Shown: piece after piece, positions 33,621 through 45,738 of the stretch
How positions within the stretch are numbered: position 1 is the first letter of the stretch
Layout: each line of letters starts with the position of its first letter
Assembly (NCBI GenBank): GCA_001414345.1
Contig: LLCB01000275.1
Location: forward strand, 1 to 64,000
DNA: 64,000 nt
Direction of reading: 5' to 3'
From: Hymenoscyphus infarciens
Lineage: Eukaryota; Ascomycota; Leotiomycetes; Helotiales; Helotiaceae
Made by a program: the position numbers and the translations under genes
The notes under the pieces: model-generated
The model's input: the letters and a program-made list of their open reading frames with translations, nothing else
Told to the model about the DNA's origin: nothing
Database searches by the model: none

Positions 33621-35560
33621 TTTTAAACGCTATACTTCTAACTAGCTTACTAGTACTCTACTCTACTTGTAACTTAAGTATATTAAGTATTTAATAGCTT
33701 TAGAGTATATCTAGCTTAATCTTTTAATATCTTTATATTATCTAGAGTCAATTTAAGTTTAGTCTAATTTTATGAAAAGATAGTTATTTAAAAAAGAGTT
33801 TATTAAAGAGTAGAAAGTAGTAATTACTAGTTCTATTACTTTAGAGTATATAAATAGTAATTCTTTTTTTCTAGTTAAAGTTCTTTTTTATCTCTTTTTT
33901 ATTATTTACTCTATAAAGAACTTCTCTAGTATCTTCTTTTTAGATATTAAGAAAACTTAGACTTAGACACTAATACTATCGATAAAATATCCGAGAGAGG
34001 AAGAGTATCTAACGATTATCGTATCGAGTAGAAGTATACTAATAATATATCAGTTATTAATAATATAACGATATCTATTAATATATCAGGTCACGTAATC
34101 GCAAAATAGTTATTCTAGGCTAATAGCTAATAGAATCTAAAAGCTCTACTTTAAGCAAAGTTATATACTTTTTTATTAATATAATAATATTATATAAGTA
34201 AGTGCTTAGCTCTATTAAAGTAATTAATCTAGATTTATTAATATAGTATTTATATAAAAGAAAACTAGCTTTTAGAAAAAAGCATAAGTTATATTATATG
34301 ATTTATATTTACTATATAGAACCACTAGCGTAAAAAAGCCGATATATATCGATAATCGTCTCTTTTTTACTAACGATATATCGTGCTAATTATATTAGAG
34401 TAAAAAAAGTATTAATTTATATAGAGAGCTAATTATTAATATTTTATCGATATAAAAGTATTAGTACCTAAGTCTAAGAAAACTAAAATAGTAACTTATA
34501 AAATTAAATAAAATAAATTCTATAAAGAGATTTAGAAAGTTAATTAAAAAGTTAAAAAGATACTTAAATTTAAAAACTTCTAAAAAAAAGCAGTACTTAT
34601 TTTCAAGAAATCTATATTAAACTAACTTATATTATAAGTAGAGTACTAATTAACTTCTTATAGACTTTAAGTTTTTTAATAATTATTATTAAAATATAAT
34701 AAAACAAATATAAGAGAACAGAAGTAAGATTAAGTATAATTAGCTAAAAATTAAGCTAAAACTAATAATAATATAGTAAACTTTATTTATATTTATTCAA
34801 ATAAGCTACTTAGAGTATCTAGATAAGTAACTTAGAATATCTAGATTTCTTATATAAGTCGACTATAGTAAATATAAGTTAAAAGTAATTAGCGTCTAAG
34901 TAAGAGTAGTAAGCTTACTAATCTTATATAATACTTAAGAATATAGTATATATAAATAAGATACTTACTTTAATTTATTAACAATATATATTATATATAG
35001 CTATATAATATATATAAAGTAAATAATAGCTTCGTTCTTTAATTCTTATTTTTTTTTAATAATTATTAGTTATAGTCTACTTATATATATATATATTATT
35101 TATATAGTGAGCTTTATCTTAAGTAAACGTTAGCTTAACTACTTAATTTATTACTTGCTTTTATTATTTATTATAGTTTTATAATACTAGATAGTATATA
35201 AAAAAAGAGAAGACTAGTTATATAATTATATAATTAGTATCTTAGTACTAAAAAAAATAGATATAGAATCGCAAGTCAACTTTAGCGCTACTTAGTCTCA
35301 AGAGTTAGAAAGTAGTCTAGTCTTAGTATAAATATATTAAACTCTATATTATAAACTTAGAAAGACGTAATTATAAAAACCTCTAATATTTAATTATTTA
35401 ATCGATCTATAAAAGTAAGATTAAGCGATAGAGAATTCAAAGAGAGAGAGAGAGAGATAAAAAGAGATTCTCTATAGTGCTATACTACTAATGATAGATC
35501 TATAAGTACTCTATTATAAATCAAAAGAGTAGAAAACAACTTCTTATTAAACCAAGGAAA
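33621..35560. other. AT-rich RIP-like block
   Basis: About 1.9 kb of extreme AT content with no reading frame, including many TATAT runs and an (AG)n tract at 35441-35456. It is presumed to be degraded transposon DNA. No paired termini were found by eye. Confidence 0.5.
35441..35456. repeat. (AG)8 microsatellite
   Basis: A short uninterrupted AG tract inside AT-rich DNA. Confidence 0.8.
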
Positions 35561-36570
35561 GCCTACAGGATCAAAACCATCCACACCTAGCTCCGTGATT
35601 TCTCAAAAGTCAGGAGTGTTTATGCAGAGGAACGGTGACATTTGGAAAGTGTAGAAAGCAAAGTAAAGAGTTTCATTTTAAGTGAGGAGAGAGCTTTGCA
35701 GGCTTCTGATGCTAACATCAAGTACTAGAAAACCGGGTCATGCTATGGAATAAGCTATTTCTATGATATATTATTTAATCTACGCGTACAAGTCTATAAT
35801 ACTTTAATCAAAAGAGTCAGATTCCCGCAAAGAACTATCAGCTTCTATTGCTATCCCAAGGCTCAAATAACAGAAAGGAAATAAATACAGTAACTCGTAG
35901 ACATAAGAGAAGAGCTCTCATTTTATCTCGTACTCAAAGCTTAAGAGCACACTTACCTCCAACCAAACAACACCGTAACAAAAAAGAAAACCACTCAATT
36001 GACTCACAGAGATAGTCGTAACAACTCGAGTCCTTGAATTCATACCAGCATTCCATTCTCAAACCCCTCTCATTTTTGAGGGAACGAGACTCGATACCTA
36101 TATACCCATGGACCTACCATCACAATCACAATCTCCCTCCGGTAAAGAAGACGCCAGGGAGGGGGAATCTCCAAAGTCAAATTTCAAAGCCTAGTCACGT
36201 CATCGCCCAATGTCTCCACACCCATTTCAGCCACGAGACACACACGACAGAAGAGACATCAAACAAAAGTGGACGTATGTTATTCGATTGTAAAAAAAAA
36301 GCACGAGTGGTATGCGCCATCGCTGTGCTCCACCCAAAACCGCGTAAAAGAGAATCCCCATCCAGTACCCCAAGTTGCCATAGTAAGTAAGTAGCTCACA
36401 ATGTGTTGTATACCAATGCCATGCGCACACACACAATTCTATCCCTGTACACCCAAAAAAAAGGTTGAAGAAAAAACACACAAAAGCAAAAGAAGAACTA
36501 GAGCCCGCAAAGCCATGCTGCAGTACCCAAAGAGTAGAAGTATAAACAAGAGATGTGTGGTGGTGATGAA
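35561..36570. other. Intergenic region and 3' flank of the RING ligase gene
   Basis: Ordinary composition with A-rich runs. Opposing open frames at 36034-36574 show no recognisable domain. It probably holds the ligase 3' UTR. Confidence 0.4.
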
Positions 36571-39297
36571 TCAACGGTTTCGATCCTCTTGTGGGGCCGG
36601 TCGTGGACTTCGTGATGATGAGCCGAGACTACTGGCGAGAAGACTCCGCCAACTTCCCGATCTGGGAGCCCTCCGAGGTCGAGTGGGAGTCGTGGAGAGA
36701 CCTGGTTCGAGATCCTCGTTGTCTGAGCCCGTGGGGACCGGTAGAGCCGATGATGCACGGCTTTCCCCTTCCTGGCTATCATCATCGCTGTCATCGTGAT
36801 ATGCGTCGTATCGAGGGCTTGAAGGAGACCCTCGGGCTAAAGAACGGACAACATCCCCTTTACAGATAGGACATGTTCGTCTCCTGGTGGTCAACCAAGG
36901 TGTTCTAAGTCTCATTAGTAGGCATTCAGAAAAATTGGGAAGGCAAACTTACATGCAGTCAACATGGAACTCGTGGCCACATGGTAGACTCATTACCCGA
37001 CTGACTCCATCCACATATTCTTCTAGACACACCACACACTCTACTTGTTTTCCCATATACTTTCTCCATTCACTTGTGTGGCTTCCTTGATGCTTTTCGG
37101 GCTCAGGGGAACGTGGTGGTATTGGCGAGGCTTGTAAAGGATTTGAGTTTACTCTGACAAGGTCTCCTGGCTCAGGTATCCCGGTTGTGGTTCGCGAGCG
37201 GGGACGTGGTCGCGTCGGTGGGGATTGGAGAAGAGGTGTAGTAACTGAAGACTCGGTAGTGGTAGGTAGTCGAGAGGAAGAAGCAAGAGGTGGTGTGGGA
37301 ACGATGGTTTGATACGTTCGAACCGGCAATCTTTCAACCACCGATTTGGGTGCTCTCCATCGACGACGACGAATTCTTGAGCGGATGAGCAACAAGGCGT
37401 ACACTACACACAAAGTAACCAAAGGGCTTACAACCAGGACGAGTAATGTGTCGAGAAATGGACTAGCTCCACTTGTCGGTGTCAAAGTAACCCATAAACC
37501 TTCATATTCATCATCATTTGGGTCTTCATCATATTCATCATCAGGACCAGGCGCGTGGGGTGGCAAAAATTCAACATCTTCCTCATCATCCCCAAATATG
37601 GTCGTCAAAAGTCCCTTTGACTTGGGCTTGCTCTCCTCTTGTGTTGTATCATCCTCGTCAACCGGAGAATCACTCGTTCCATACTCACCACTTCCAGGGG
37701 TAATACTCCCACCTCTCAAAGATGGGACATACTCGGGGATTTCCTGAAGAGCACCTCCTAGGTGTTTCTTTCCTCCTGCTTTCGTTTGATGAGGACTCTC
37801 GTTCTTTGTATTGGCACCCTCTGATTTTTCCCCTTTCACATTCGAACTCTTGCTTGCAGTTTCTGCATCTGGGGATGTTCCGACTAAATCGGGATCTCTC
37901 CAATCCTGTACGCCAATGACAAAGTCGTCTCCAGCGGTTTGTTTCGCGCCCGTCTTCTTCTTTGGGGCATTCTTGTCCGATTCGATCTTCTTTTTCGGCT
38001 TCGCTGTGATCTTTTTCGAACCCACACTATCATCATCCTTCCAATCGTCAACTAGAACCCAGTCCAACTGGCCACTGCTGGGCGGTCGACTGCTATCGGA
38101 TTGTGAGTTCCCCCTGCTTGGCCCAAAAAAGAGAGATCTAAACCAGCCAGGTCTTTCGGTTTTTGTGGTTTCTACTCTCTCCTCCGCTTTTGCCGCCGTC
38201 TTTTTGCTTGTCGCCTTGGTCGAGGCTCGAGGGGTAGAAGTTGGTTTTCCAACAGAACCTGCTGTAGGTGTGAAAGTCGGACGAGAACCGTGCTTCTTTC
38301 CGGTCTTCTTGGACTTATCCGTGTGGTGAACCATCAAAAGAGGTCTACCATTTTCGTCTAGAGTATCTTCGAGGAAGCTACCGGGACCAATCAAGGAGGA
38401 AAGCAAGTGAGCGGTAGTTCTTGAAGTGAAAATTGACGGTATGGTGACATTTGAAGTGTCTCCTCTCGCATACATTTGTATCAAAGGTCCGCCTTTGGTG
38501 TCGTCGCCCACGATCAGCGCGATAGCACCTCTTCGTTGTGCCCATTTGACTTTCTCCAAAAATCCACAGCCTCCACGGCTCAAGAGCACGACTTTTCCGG
38601 TAATTTCGGCTCCTTCTTGTATTGACTGAATATCTGCGTGGTTCGCTTTGGAATCGGTAGGTTGGTTATTTGTTTCCTTGGATACCGTCGAACCGGGCAG
38701 AGGATGATGTAGGTAATCGTCGGTGCCGTCGTTCGCCAGAGGGCCAGTTGAAGTTCCATCTCCATGTCCAGAGTCACCCGCGCTCTTTCGCTCGTCAACG
38801 GGTTTATTCCCCTCACTTCCACGGCCTCGGACCTTCGAACTGGCGGCGGATGTCGCAGATTTCCCGTCGCTCGTCTTGGGTCCATCTCCTACCGCAGCGT
38901 TCAAACTATTGTATGTTTCCCCTCCTCGCACATCACTACATCCCAGCTCGCCCTCCGCACCGGTCACTACCGGACCTTGTCGAATGCCATCGTCTCCAAA
39001 TCCACTTCCTATCCACACCTGGCCCTTGAGCCCTTGTGTAGGTAAAGGTGGTCCAAAGGCAGCTGGTCGCGCCAGAAAAGCCGTCGAGTTTTCGTGGGTT
39101 AGGGTGATGATGGCATTTGGCGGAAAGAGGGAGAAGGGTGCCCGGAAAGAGAAGAGGGCAGATATACCGGTCTTGGGTGATGTGCTTGAGGAGCTCTCTA
39201 TTATTGGAGGCGTCTTTTGGGATCGCAGGGAGAGAAGGGTGAGGAATAGGGCCGTCACTGTGAAGACAGCAGCTATGATGATTCTTGGTGGTCGCAT
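36571..39297 (-). CDS. PA-TM-RING (RING-H2) E3 ubiquitin ligase
   Basis: Exons 39297..36953 and 36904..36571 give 892 residues. The 48-nt intron (GTAAGT...CTAAT...TAG) sits inside the RING and joins FHVDC to ITPWLTTRRRTCPIC. The ATG at 39297 opens directly onto an N-terminal hydrophobic signal/anchor (IIIAAVFTVTALFLTLL). A protease-associated domain core is read at about 225-300 (GKVVLLSRGGCGFLEKVKWA...GDTSNVTIPSIFTS), separated from its front part by a low-complexity insert. A second membrane helix is at about 610-640 (LLVLVVSPLVTLCVVYALLL). The RING-H2 is at about 750-810 (CVVCLEEY...LPCGHEFHVDC...CPIC). Such ligases act in Golgi, vacuole or endosome membranes, with PA lumenal and RING cytosolic. 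The Ser/Pro-rich tail is probably disordered. It is longer than animal relatives because of the inserts. Confidence 0.92.
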
Positions 39298-39420
39298 GAT
39301 GTTGTTGGCGGAAGGTGGGAATTGCCGCACCAGGCACAAGCAAGTCAGCTCCTCAGCTGCTACGAACCAGGGGAGGCCGCATCCGTCGGGGAAGAGGGTA
39401 AAAAGGTGTTGAGGTTCGTG

Positions 39421-39478
39421 AGTAGGAGTAGGATTAGGAGTAGGAGTAGGAGTAGGAGGAGTAGGAGTAGTAGGAGTC
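39421..39478. repeat. GTAGGA hexamer repeat tract
   Basis: Imperfect tandem GTAGGA units lie 120-180 bases upstream of the RING-ligase ATG. They are probably in its 5' UTR or promoter. Confidence 0.8.
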
Positions 39479-39497
39479 GAGAAAGGGAGAGAGAGGG

Positions 39498-39523
39498 TGG
39501 TTGAGGTTGAGGTTGAGGTTGAA
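39498..39523. repeat. GGTTGA hexamer repeat (4 units)
   Basis: Four head-to-tail GGTTGA units lie close to the GTAGGA tract, in the same upstream region. Confidence 0.8.
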
Positions 39524-40870
39524 GGGAAGGGTCGGGTCGGGTCGTGGTGGTGAAGAGAGGGGAGTTCCTGTGATAGATACGGTAGTCAGTGCAGTGCTGG
39601 TGGTTTGACTGTGGAGCCGTCTCAGGCTGTGCCACACCCCCAAAAGTGATCAACGTCAGAATGCTTTTTGTAGAAGTAAAGTGTGGCGTTGCGATTGACA
39701 ACACACCAATTTGGTCCCAACAGCTGTGGAGAAAGGAAGTTGGAAGAAGGAATATCTTGATTTCTTACCTCCGTTTAAAAGTGAATACCGAGTATCTTTC
39801 ATTATACGATAGCAAAACTCAAAAGACCATTGAATAGTCCGAACCTTTCGGATCTGCGGGGAAAAGGGTCTCGATCGTACCTTCGGCTTACATTTACATT
39901 CCATGCCGAAGTCCGTTTCTCGGCCCGGTCTCCGTTAAGTCTCAGGAAGAAGTCTCCTCGAAGCTGAGCTCAACCTGACTCGAACACACCATCATCCTAA
40001 GCGAGTACACAACTCTATCCCGCATTACAATACCACAAGCGTGGTGGCTATGACAGTCCAGTATATCATTTCAAGCCTATCTTCACAATTATTACACTCG
40101 TTTTGGTTGTCAGTGGGTGAAACTGGAAATTGGAAATCAGATGACTTCATTCAGCCTCAAGTCCAACACAGAGAGAGTGGGCTTTAGAACTCAGGCGAAG
40201 AGAGACTAGTTACCTTATTGATGCTTTTCAACGGACGACCTTATCTAGTTGTAAGGTCGAGTTCAAATCATCGCGTCAATGATTCAGCCACAGCCACCGA
40301 TGCCATTTCCCCGTCTCCCACCTCTTAGCTTCCGCCACAAAACTCAAATTCATAGCTTCGCTTATTGAGCAAGCATCAATGGTCCTCTCAAGTGGCGATC
40401 CCCAGATCTGCACCAGGACCATCAACTATCTCCTGGTCTCTTCCAATCGGGAAGGAGAAGAGGATCGAGCTTGGATGCGATGCCATGCAGTCTTAAGGGT
40501 ATCTTCCCTTCCTACACTCAATATGGAAGGCTAGACGAGTACTACCGAGTGAGCTAGTGACCCACGCAGTCGGAGCCAGTTGCAAGTTGGTTCAGATCGA
40601 AATCCTGTTTTGGCTGTTTGTGGCATTTCACCACTGCTGGGTACCGCGAAAGCTGCCCCAGAGCTCGTGTCAGGATCACGATGTAAAATCCATACTTTTA
40701 CAATGACGTTGACTTGAGCCTGGACTGGTCCCTTGGAAAGAGCTACCTATCTCCTTTATATCCTGCTGGACTGCTATGTTGTGTTAATGGTTACTTCTTC
40801 TATCTTGTACTTCGCCGCAGACTTACATTCTTCTATACCCAATTATTTCTTTATTTCTTCTTTGTGAGAT

Positions 40871-42546
40871 ATGAATATTAACGAACCTCGCCATGGCGGC
40901 GGCTTCGTCATACCGTTCATCAATACGGCTAAGAAGCATCGTCCGAGTACAAGACCTGGGTCGATCAAGTCCAATCGTGTCCCGTTTCTCAATTGGGTTC
41001 CAGACCAGGTAAGCAATTCTTCCATATTAGTAGGAATACATGGTTAACACATCGTAGGCACGAAATCATTTCGTTGCAACCAGCGCCGAATATGCTGGCA
41101 CAACCCTATTTCTCTTTTTCGCTTTCTCCGGGACTCAAGTAGCCTTGCTTGCCTCCCCGCCTAATTCTGACAATATCGTCGGTTCACCAAGTGATCCCTC
41201 GCAACTTATGTATATTGCGTTGAGCTTTGGATTCTCTTTGGCAGTCAATGCCTGGGTTTTCTTCCGAATCAGTGGTGGGCTCTTTAACCCCGCCGTGAGT
41301 TTTTCTACCCAGGCTTATGGATATGGGACTGACATACCAGGTCACTCTAGGAATGTGTCTTGTCGGTGCCCTCCCATATATCCGTGGGCTATTTCTCGTA
41401 ATCGCTCAAATTCTAGGTGGCATCACAGCAGCTGCAATCTGCTCGGCATTATTTCCTGGACCTCTCACCGTGCGAACGAGTTTAGGAGGTGGAACTTCCG
41501 TTGTTCAAGGCCTCTTCATTGAGATGTTCCTGTCAGCAGAATTGGTCTTCACAATTTTCATGCTCGCAGCGGAGAAACACAAGGGTACCTTTATAGCACC
41601 AATTGGCATTGGTCTTTCCCTCTTCATTGCGGAGCTGACTGGTAAGCTGAACCGCATGACTCTTTTCATGATATAATCGAGCTAACCTTTTTAAGGCGTC
41701 TACTTCACGGGTGGTTCGGTTAACCCAGCACGTTCTTTCGGGCCCTCAGTAGTCGCACATACATTCCACACATACCACTGGATATACTGGGTCGGCCCCA
41801 TACTCGGCGCCCTTCTCGCCTCCGGATTCTACAAGTTCATCAAGATGCTCGAATACGAAACCGCAAACCCAGGCCAAGACCGCGCCCACGTAAAAGGCGA
41901 ACATTTCAATCCGGATCTCGATACTTCCCACCCTCGTGTGTCCTTCGCACCAGACGACTACGCCATGGAAGAAGGGACTTCAAAAGTGATGGCCAATGGC
42001 CGGATTGGAACACCACAAGGATATGGAAGCAAACATAGACCTTTCAGTGATTCCCCAGCTCCACCACATCCTAATGATCAGTTTGCCGGTTTACAGGAAG
42101 GCGGGATGCATGCTTCTGAGCTTGTTAAACCGGGCCATAAAAGTATGGGTGCGGATAGTGAGCATACACTTCATGGAATCAACTCGAATGCCAGCACACT
42201 TTATAATGGCAACAAAATTTCATTCGGTAATCCTCCTTCAAATAATAGTCCTATCCTTCACCAAACCGAGAAACCCATGCCAGCCCTTCATCGACAGACA
42301 TCGATAGAAAGAAAGCAACTCGGGAGTATGGCCGGTACTGCTATGACTACGAATACTCCCGGTACAGCTATGGCTACGAGTCCTACTGGTGCTGGACATA
42401 AAGCTTCTAAGAGTTCCCTTAAACCTGGGAGTGCGGGTCAAGGCTTTCAGGAGCCGAGACAGGAGAGGAGTGTGAAGGCCAATACTTATAATAATCGGAA
42501 TTTGATCAGTGGGCCGAGGGATGAGGCTTTCTTTGATAAGGAGTAG
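40871..42546 (+). CDS. Aquaporin / aquaglyceroporin (MIP family) with long C-terminal tail
   Basis: Four exons (40871..41008, 41058..41294, 41341..41641, 41696..42546) with introns of 49, 46 and 54 nt, all GT...AG and frame-restoring, give 508 residues. The MIP core spans about 47-270. The first selectivity motif is [12 protein letters not shown] (NPA at 123-125), split exactly by intron 2. The second is [13 protein letters not shown] (NPA at about 235-237), followed by Arg. Both loops are complete, so a working water or small-solute channel is expected, in the plasma or vacuolar membrane. The N tail is about 50 residues. The C tail is about 230 residues, hydrophilic and Ser/Pro-rich, unusually long and probably regulatory. 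Pore-selectivity residues beyond NPA/R cannot be judged without alignment, so water versus glycerol is left open. Confidence 0.93.
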
Positions 42547-42819
42547 GTCCTGTCTGAGATGGTAATTCAGCAGTACACGGAGATTGAGTCTTGCTGGGTG
42601 TTACAGTACAGCAGAAAGCAATGAGCATGCAGTGGCGTTTTGTTTGGAGCGTTTTACCATATACGATGAGTTATAATTTATGTTTCACGCATTAATTTCA
42701 AAACACTCTGTTCGGGTTCCAAGTTGAAAAACTCGTTGACATATACATATACCAATCAATACATATCACCCTCTGTATGTACAAACGCAATTTAAGTCTC
42801 CACCTCACCACTCTCCACA

Positions 42820-43764
42820 TCAACTCTTGTTCGCCTCCGCCAACACACTCGGATCAATAAAACTCGCCAAATCCGCCCTCGAAACCCCCGCCCTCCCGTC
42901 AGTCTTCGCAAGAAACGCATCTTCCGTAACCAGAAACTCCAAAAGATCATCCGGCAATCCCCCCGTCCACTTATGGTCCACCCAAACATCCTTAACAACA
43001 CCCGCATCCATACCCACCTTATCAGCGACATACTGATACAAACTCGTCGTCGGACTCCGATAAACCTCTAATGTCTGGTTCAGCGCCTTCAAAAACGCCA
43101 CGATATTCTTCCTCGTCGTCGCGTCTGCAAGCTTCTCCGTGGTGCTGTAGAGAGAATATACCTCTCGGTATATCGATGCGTTCTGAAAGACCACGGCATT
43201 CGATCCCAAAGCTTGAGCACCAAGTTCCACAGCCGGTTCCCAAATCCCAAAAGCATCAACCTGCTTCTCTGTGATCATCTGCGGCAACGTCCCACTTGCA
43301 CACGGAGTCTTCATACAAACATTCCCAGACACAACACTATAATCACTACTCTTCAGCCCCACACTCCCCAGCAAGAAATTCACAAACACCGCTGCGCTCG
43401 TCCCGGGAAAACTCCCGATTTTCTTCCCTTTAAAATCGGATAATTTATTAACACCCGAAGCTTTGTTGGCTACGAGGCGATAGGGAACTTCTACTATTAC
43501 GTAGATGAGACGGAGGTTTTTGTGGCTGGCGTATTGTTTTAATCCTTGGGTTTCGGCATTTGCTGCTAGGTCTATGGTTTTATCGGTGGGTAGATTGGCT
43601 ACGCCGCCCGAGATGAGGGAGGTGGTGCCTTTGTAGAAGTTTGTTATGGCGTAGGGTTGGGGGGTGTGTTCTATCCATTGGAGGGAGGTTGCTATTTTGA
43701 GGGAGAGGGCGAGGAGTGGGGAGAGGAGGCTGGAGAGGGAGAGGATGTGAAGTGGGTGTCGCAT
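42820..43764 (-). CDS. Secreted NMT1/THI5-like (ABC-type periplasmic-binding fold) protein
   Basis: A single intronless frame of 314 residues. Residues 1-21 (MRHPLHILSLSSLLSPLLALS) are a signal peptide. The mature part has the type II periplasmic-binding fold of SsuA/NMT1/TauA proteins: IATSLQWIEHTPQPYAITNFYKG, SLISGGVANLPTDKTIDLAANAE, VPYRLVANKASGVNKLSDFKGKKIGSFPGTSA, then QVDAFGIWEP. In bacteria this fold hands substrates to ABC importers. In fungi, intracellular THI5/NMT1 is a pyrimidine-synthesis enzyme that uses its own His, but no CCCFC-type motif is seen here. Secretion signal and no partner transporter make its role unclear; extracellular binding of a small acid or amine is possible. 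Lack of introns and the bacterial-type fold raise the chance of an old transfer. Confidence 0.75.
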   Translation of the reverse strand: MRHPLHILSLSSLLSPLLALSLKIATSLQWIEHTPQPYAITNFYKGTTSLISGGVANLPTDKTIDLAANAETQGLKQYASHKNLRLIYVIVEVPYRLVANKASGVNKLSDFKGKKIGSFPGTSAAVFVNFLLGSVGLKSSDYSVVSGNVCMKTPCASGTLPQMITEKQVDAFGIWEPAVELGAQALGSNAVVFQNASIYREVYSLYSTTEKLADATTRKNIVAFLKALNQTLEVYRSPTTSLYQYVADKVGMDAGVVKDVWVDHKWTGGLPDDLLEFLVTEDAFLAKTDGRAGVSRADLASFIDPSVLAEANKS

Positions 43765-44530
43765 TTCGAATGGTGGTTTTCTTCTCTGGATTTAGAACTT
43801 GTGAAAAGGAAAATTAAAATGTCAAGAGCTGAGATGAGGCGATCTTTACATATTTGAGATAGATGCCATCTCTGGGAATCTTATATGTTTGACCTAGATT
43901 TCATGTGAGCATGAGATCTTGGGATCTTGGATTCTGCAGTGAGAATTCATCTATTGCCATTTTGTCTATCGAGAAAGATGTCCTTTGATTTGATAGTTGA
44001 TGTTGGATTCCCCAGATCTTCGTGTACTTCTTGGCATCTGCCGCCGGTTTAAGTTGCCGGGCTGTCGGTTGAATTAAGATTCCCTAGTGGCAATGGAGTG
44101 AGGCCGCGGGGTTCTTTATATTGCATGCCGGCAGTTACTAATTACCCTAGTAATATTGGACCTTGTACCCCAGTATCCTGTTCGAGTAGAGAGGTTGAGA
44201 AACTAGGTAACGTGTAAGGAAGGATGTTGAAAATTGAAGCAAGATTCAAGAATGAAGAATGAATCACAGCAACGACCGTAGTGATCAAATTTGTCTAGCA
44301 GCAAAATATTTACCTCAAACTCACCACTTAGATATAGATCAGCTAAGCTCGCAGTTTGATTATTGATTAAGCAGGATACACTAGCACGTGCTGATTGAAA
44401 TATCTACCCCGCATCACATCACACATCATATTTATCCTACCTCATCTCAATAACACAATCCCAAACGCTTTCAGCTCCCCAAAGTCACCAATTCAAAATC
44501 TCAAGAGTCCCAAAAACCCAGCAATTCGAC
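43765..44530. other. Divergent intergenic region, no gene seen
   Basis: Separates the NMT1-like gene from the DUF427 gene. Composition is ordinary. No recognisable frames. Confidence 0.45.
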
Positions 44531-45152
44531 ATGGTCCAAGGAAAAGCAACAGCCACGGTCTCCGGACGTACACTCGCTGAGACAGAAGAATATGAAATTG
44601 TAGAGGGGAATATTTATGTTTGTCTTTTCTCTTCCCAATCCTGTATTCGACTGCTGACCCATTCCCAATATAGTTCCCACCATCGTGAGAATATCCCCAA
44701 AACCGCAAAAACAATCAGATGAAGGAAAATGGAAAGAAAAGAGTCTTCGCTAACCAAGGAAATAAGGTCGGTAAACATGTCTTATCTCAGCAAGACAGAT
44801 CATTCAACCCATTGTCCTTGGAAGGGAGATGCATGTTATTACAGTGTAAATCTTGATAGTAAGTATAAGAACTTGGGCTCCCTCCAATCCCTCCTACACT
44901 CGTTGGGCTTCGGGTAGCTGGGGAAAGAAGGTCGGCAAAGCGAAAGAAAAGGCTAACTAGGGAATAGAAACGGAGTTGAAGAACGCAGCTTGGTATTATC
45001 CAACCCCTAAAGAGAAGGCGGGAAATATCAAGGACTACGTTGCTTTTTGTATGTCTCCCACCTCCAAAGCCCCAAGATATAAAAAGATGATGATGTGAGC
45101 TAACGCTGTGGGCATGGTAGACAAGGCTGTTGTTGATGTGAAGAGCGAATAA
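44531..45152 (+). CDS. DUF427-domain protein, five exons including an 11-nt exon
   Basis: Exons 44531..44617, 44674..44684, 44767..44858, 44968..45048 and 45121..45152 encode 100 residues. The splice sites are GTTTGT/TAG, GTGAGA/AAG, GTAAGT/TAG and GTATGT/TAG. All phases close. The resulting chain shows the DUF427 blocks in order: ETEEYEIVEGNIYFPPSSV, DHSTHCPWKGDACYYSVNLD, AAWYYPTPKEKAGNIKDYVAFYK, VDVKSE. Exon 2 alone encodes FPP plus part of a Ser codon. An alternative acceptor for intron 3 (44960) breaks the frame, so 44967 was chosen. DUF427 proteins are small cytosolic beta-folds of unknown activity, common in bacteria and fungi. Without this exon model the region looks like unrelated short frames. 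Confidence 0.85.
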
Positions 45153-45738
45153 ACCTCTGAAAGTAACTTAAATTGGAAAATATACCTTCTCTCACTTGAA
45201 AACGTATCTTTTGAAAGTACGCTCTACCTAAATGGAGAAAACGCTCGTATTTCAACTCGGTATAGCCTGTACCGAAAGGCAGGTTCTATACTCGAAAAAT
45301 TATATCCAAAATAAAGAAAGAGCCCGGAAAGACTTGTTCATACTTCTTATAGTTCTTGAATACTTCAATTGCGTGTTGTGTTTCACAGTTGGAGAAGAAA
45401 TAGCTCGCGTTGAGGGGGGTCAAAATCGGACTTTTCCTTGGAGGAAGTCAGTCCACTGAATCCTGCTTTAGCACCTTCTACCATCAAAAACACCAAGAGT
45501 GAGTCCTAACCCTGAGATTTTATTTCTGGCACCCGATGTTTCCACCTGAAGCGCAAAAAGGGTGGGACTGAATTGGGGAAAAAATGAAGTTGGTGTTGGG
45601 TGTTTATTCTACCTACAGGTCTTAGTTTTAGGGACTGCCCCGCCTGAGTTTGATTGAACGCGTCGCCAATTTCTATGTCGCGTCTCCCCCATCAACTTAA
45701 CCACTCTCTCCGCACTCAGCACACCAACAGCATCAATT
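45153..45738. other. Intergenic region, no gene seen
   Basis: 3' flank of the DUF427 gene and promoter of Nse1. A 75-codon frame at 45232-45459 has no recognisable content. Confidence 0.4.

Larger units (their letters stand above)
39298..40870. other. Divergent intergenic region between RING ligase and aquaporin
   Basis: About 1.6 kb. It contains two hexamer repeat tracts close to the ligase gene. A TTTATAT box at about 40755 lies some 115 bases before the aquaporin ATG. No gene is recognised. Confidence 0.45.

Noticed and set aside
38723..39412. 229-codon plus-strand frame opposite the RING ligase
   Set aside because: The ligase strand has signal anchor, PA, transmembrane and RING motifs and a proper intron. 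This frame has none and arises from biased codon use.
40201..40290. Possible tRNA (B-box-like GGTCGAGTTCAAATC)
   Set aside because: No matching A box or cloverleaf arms could be folded by eye around it.
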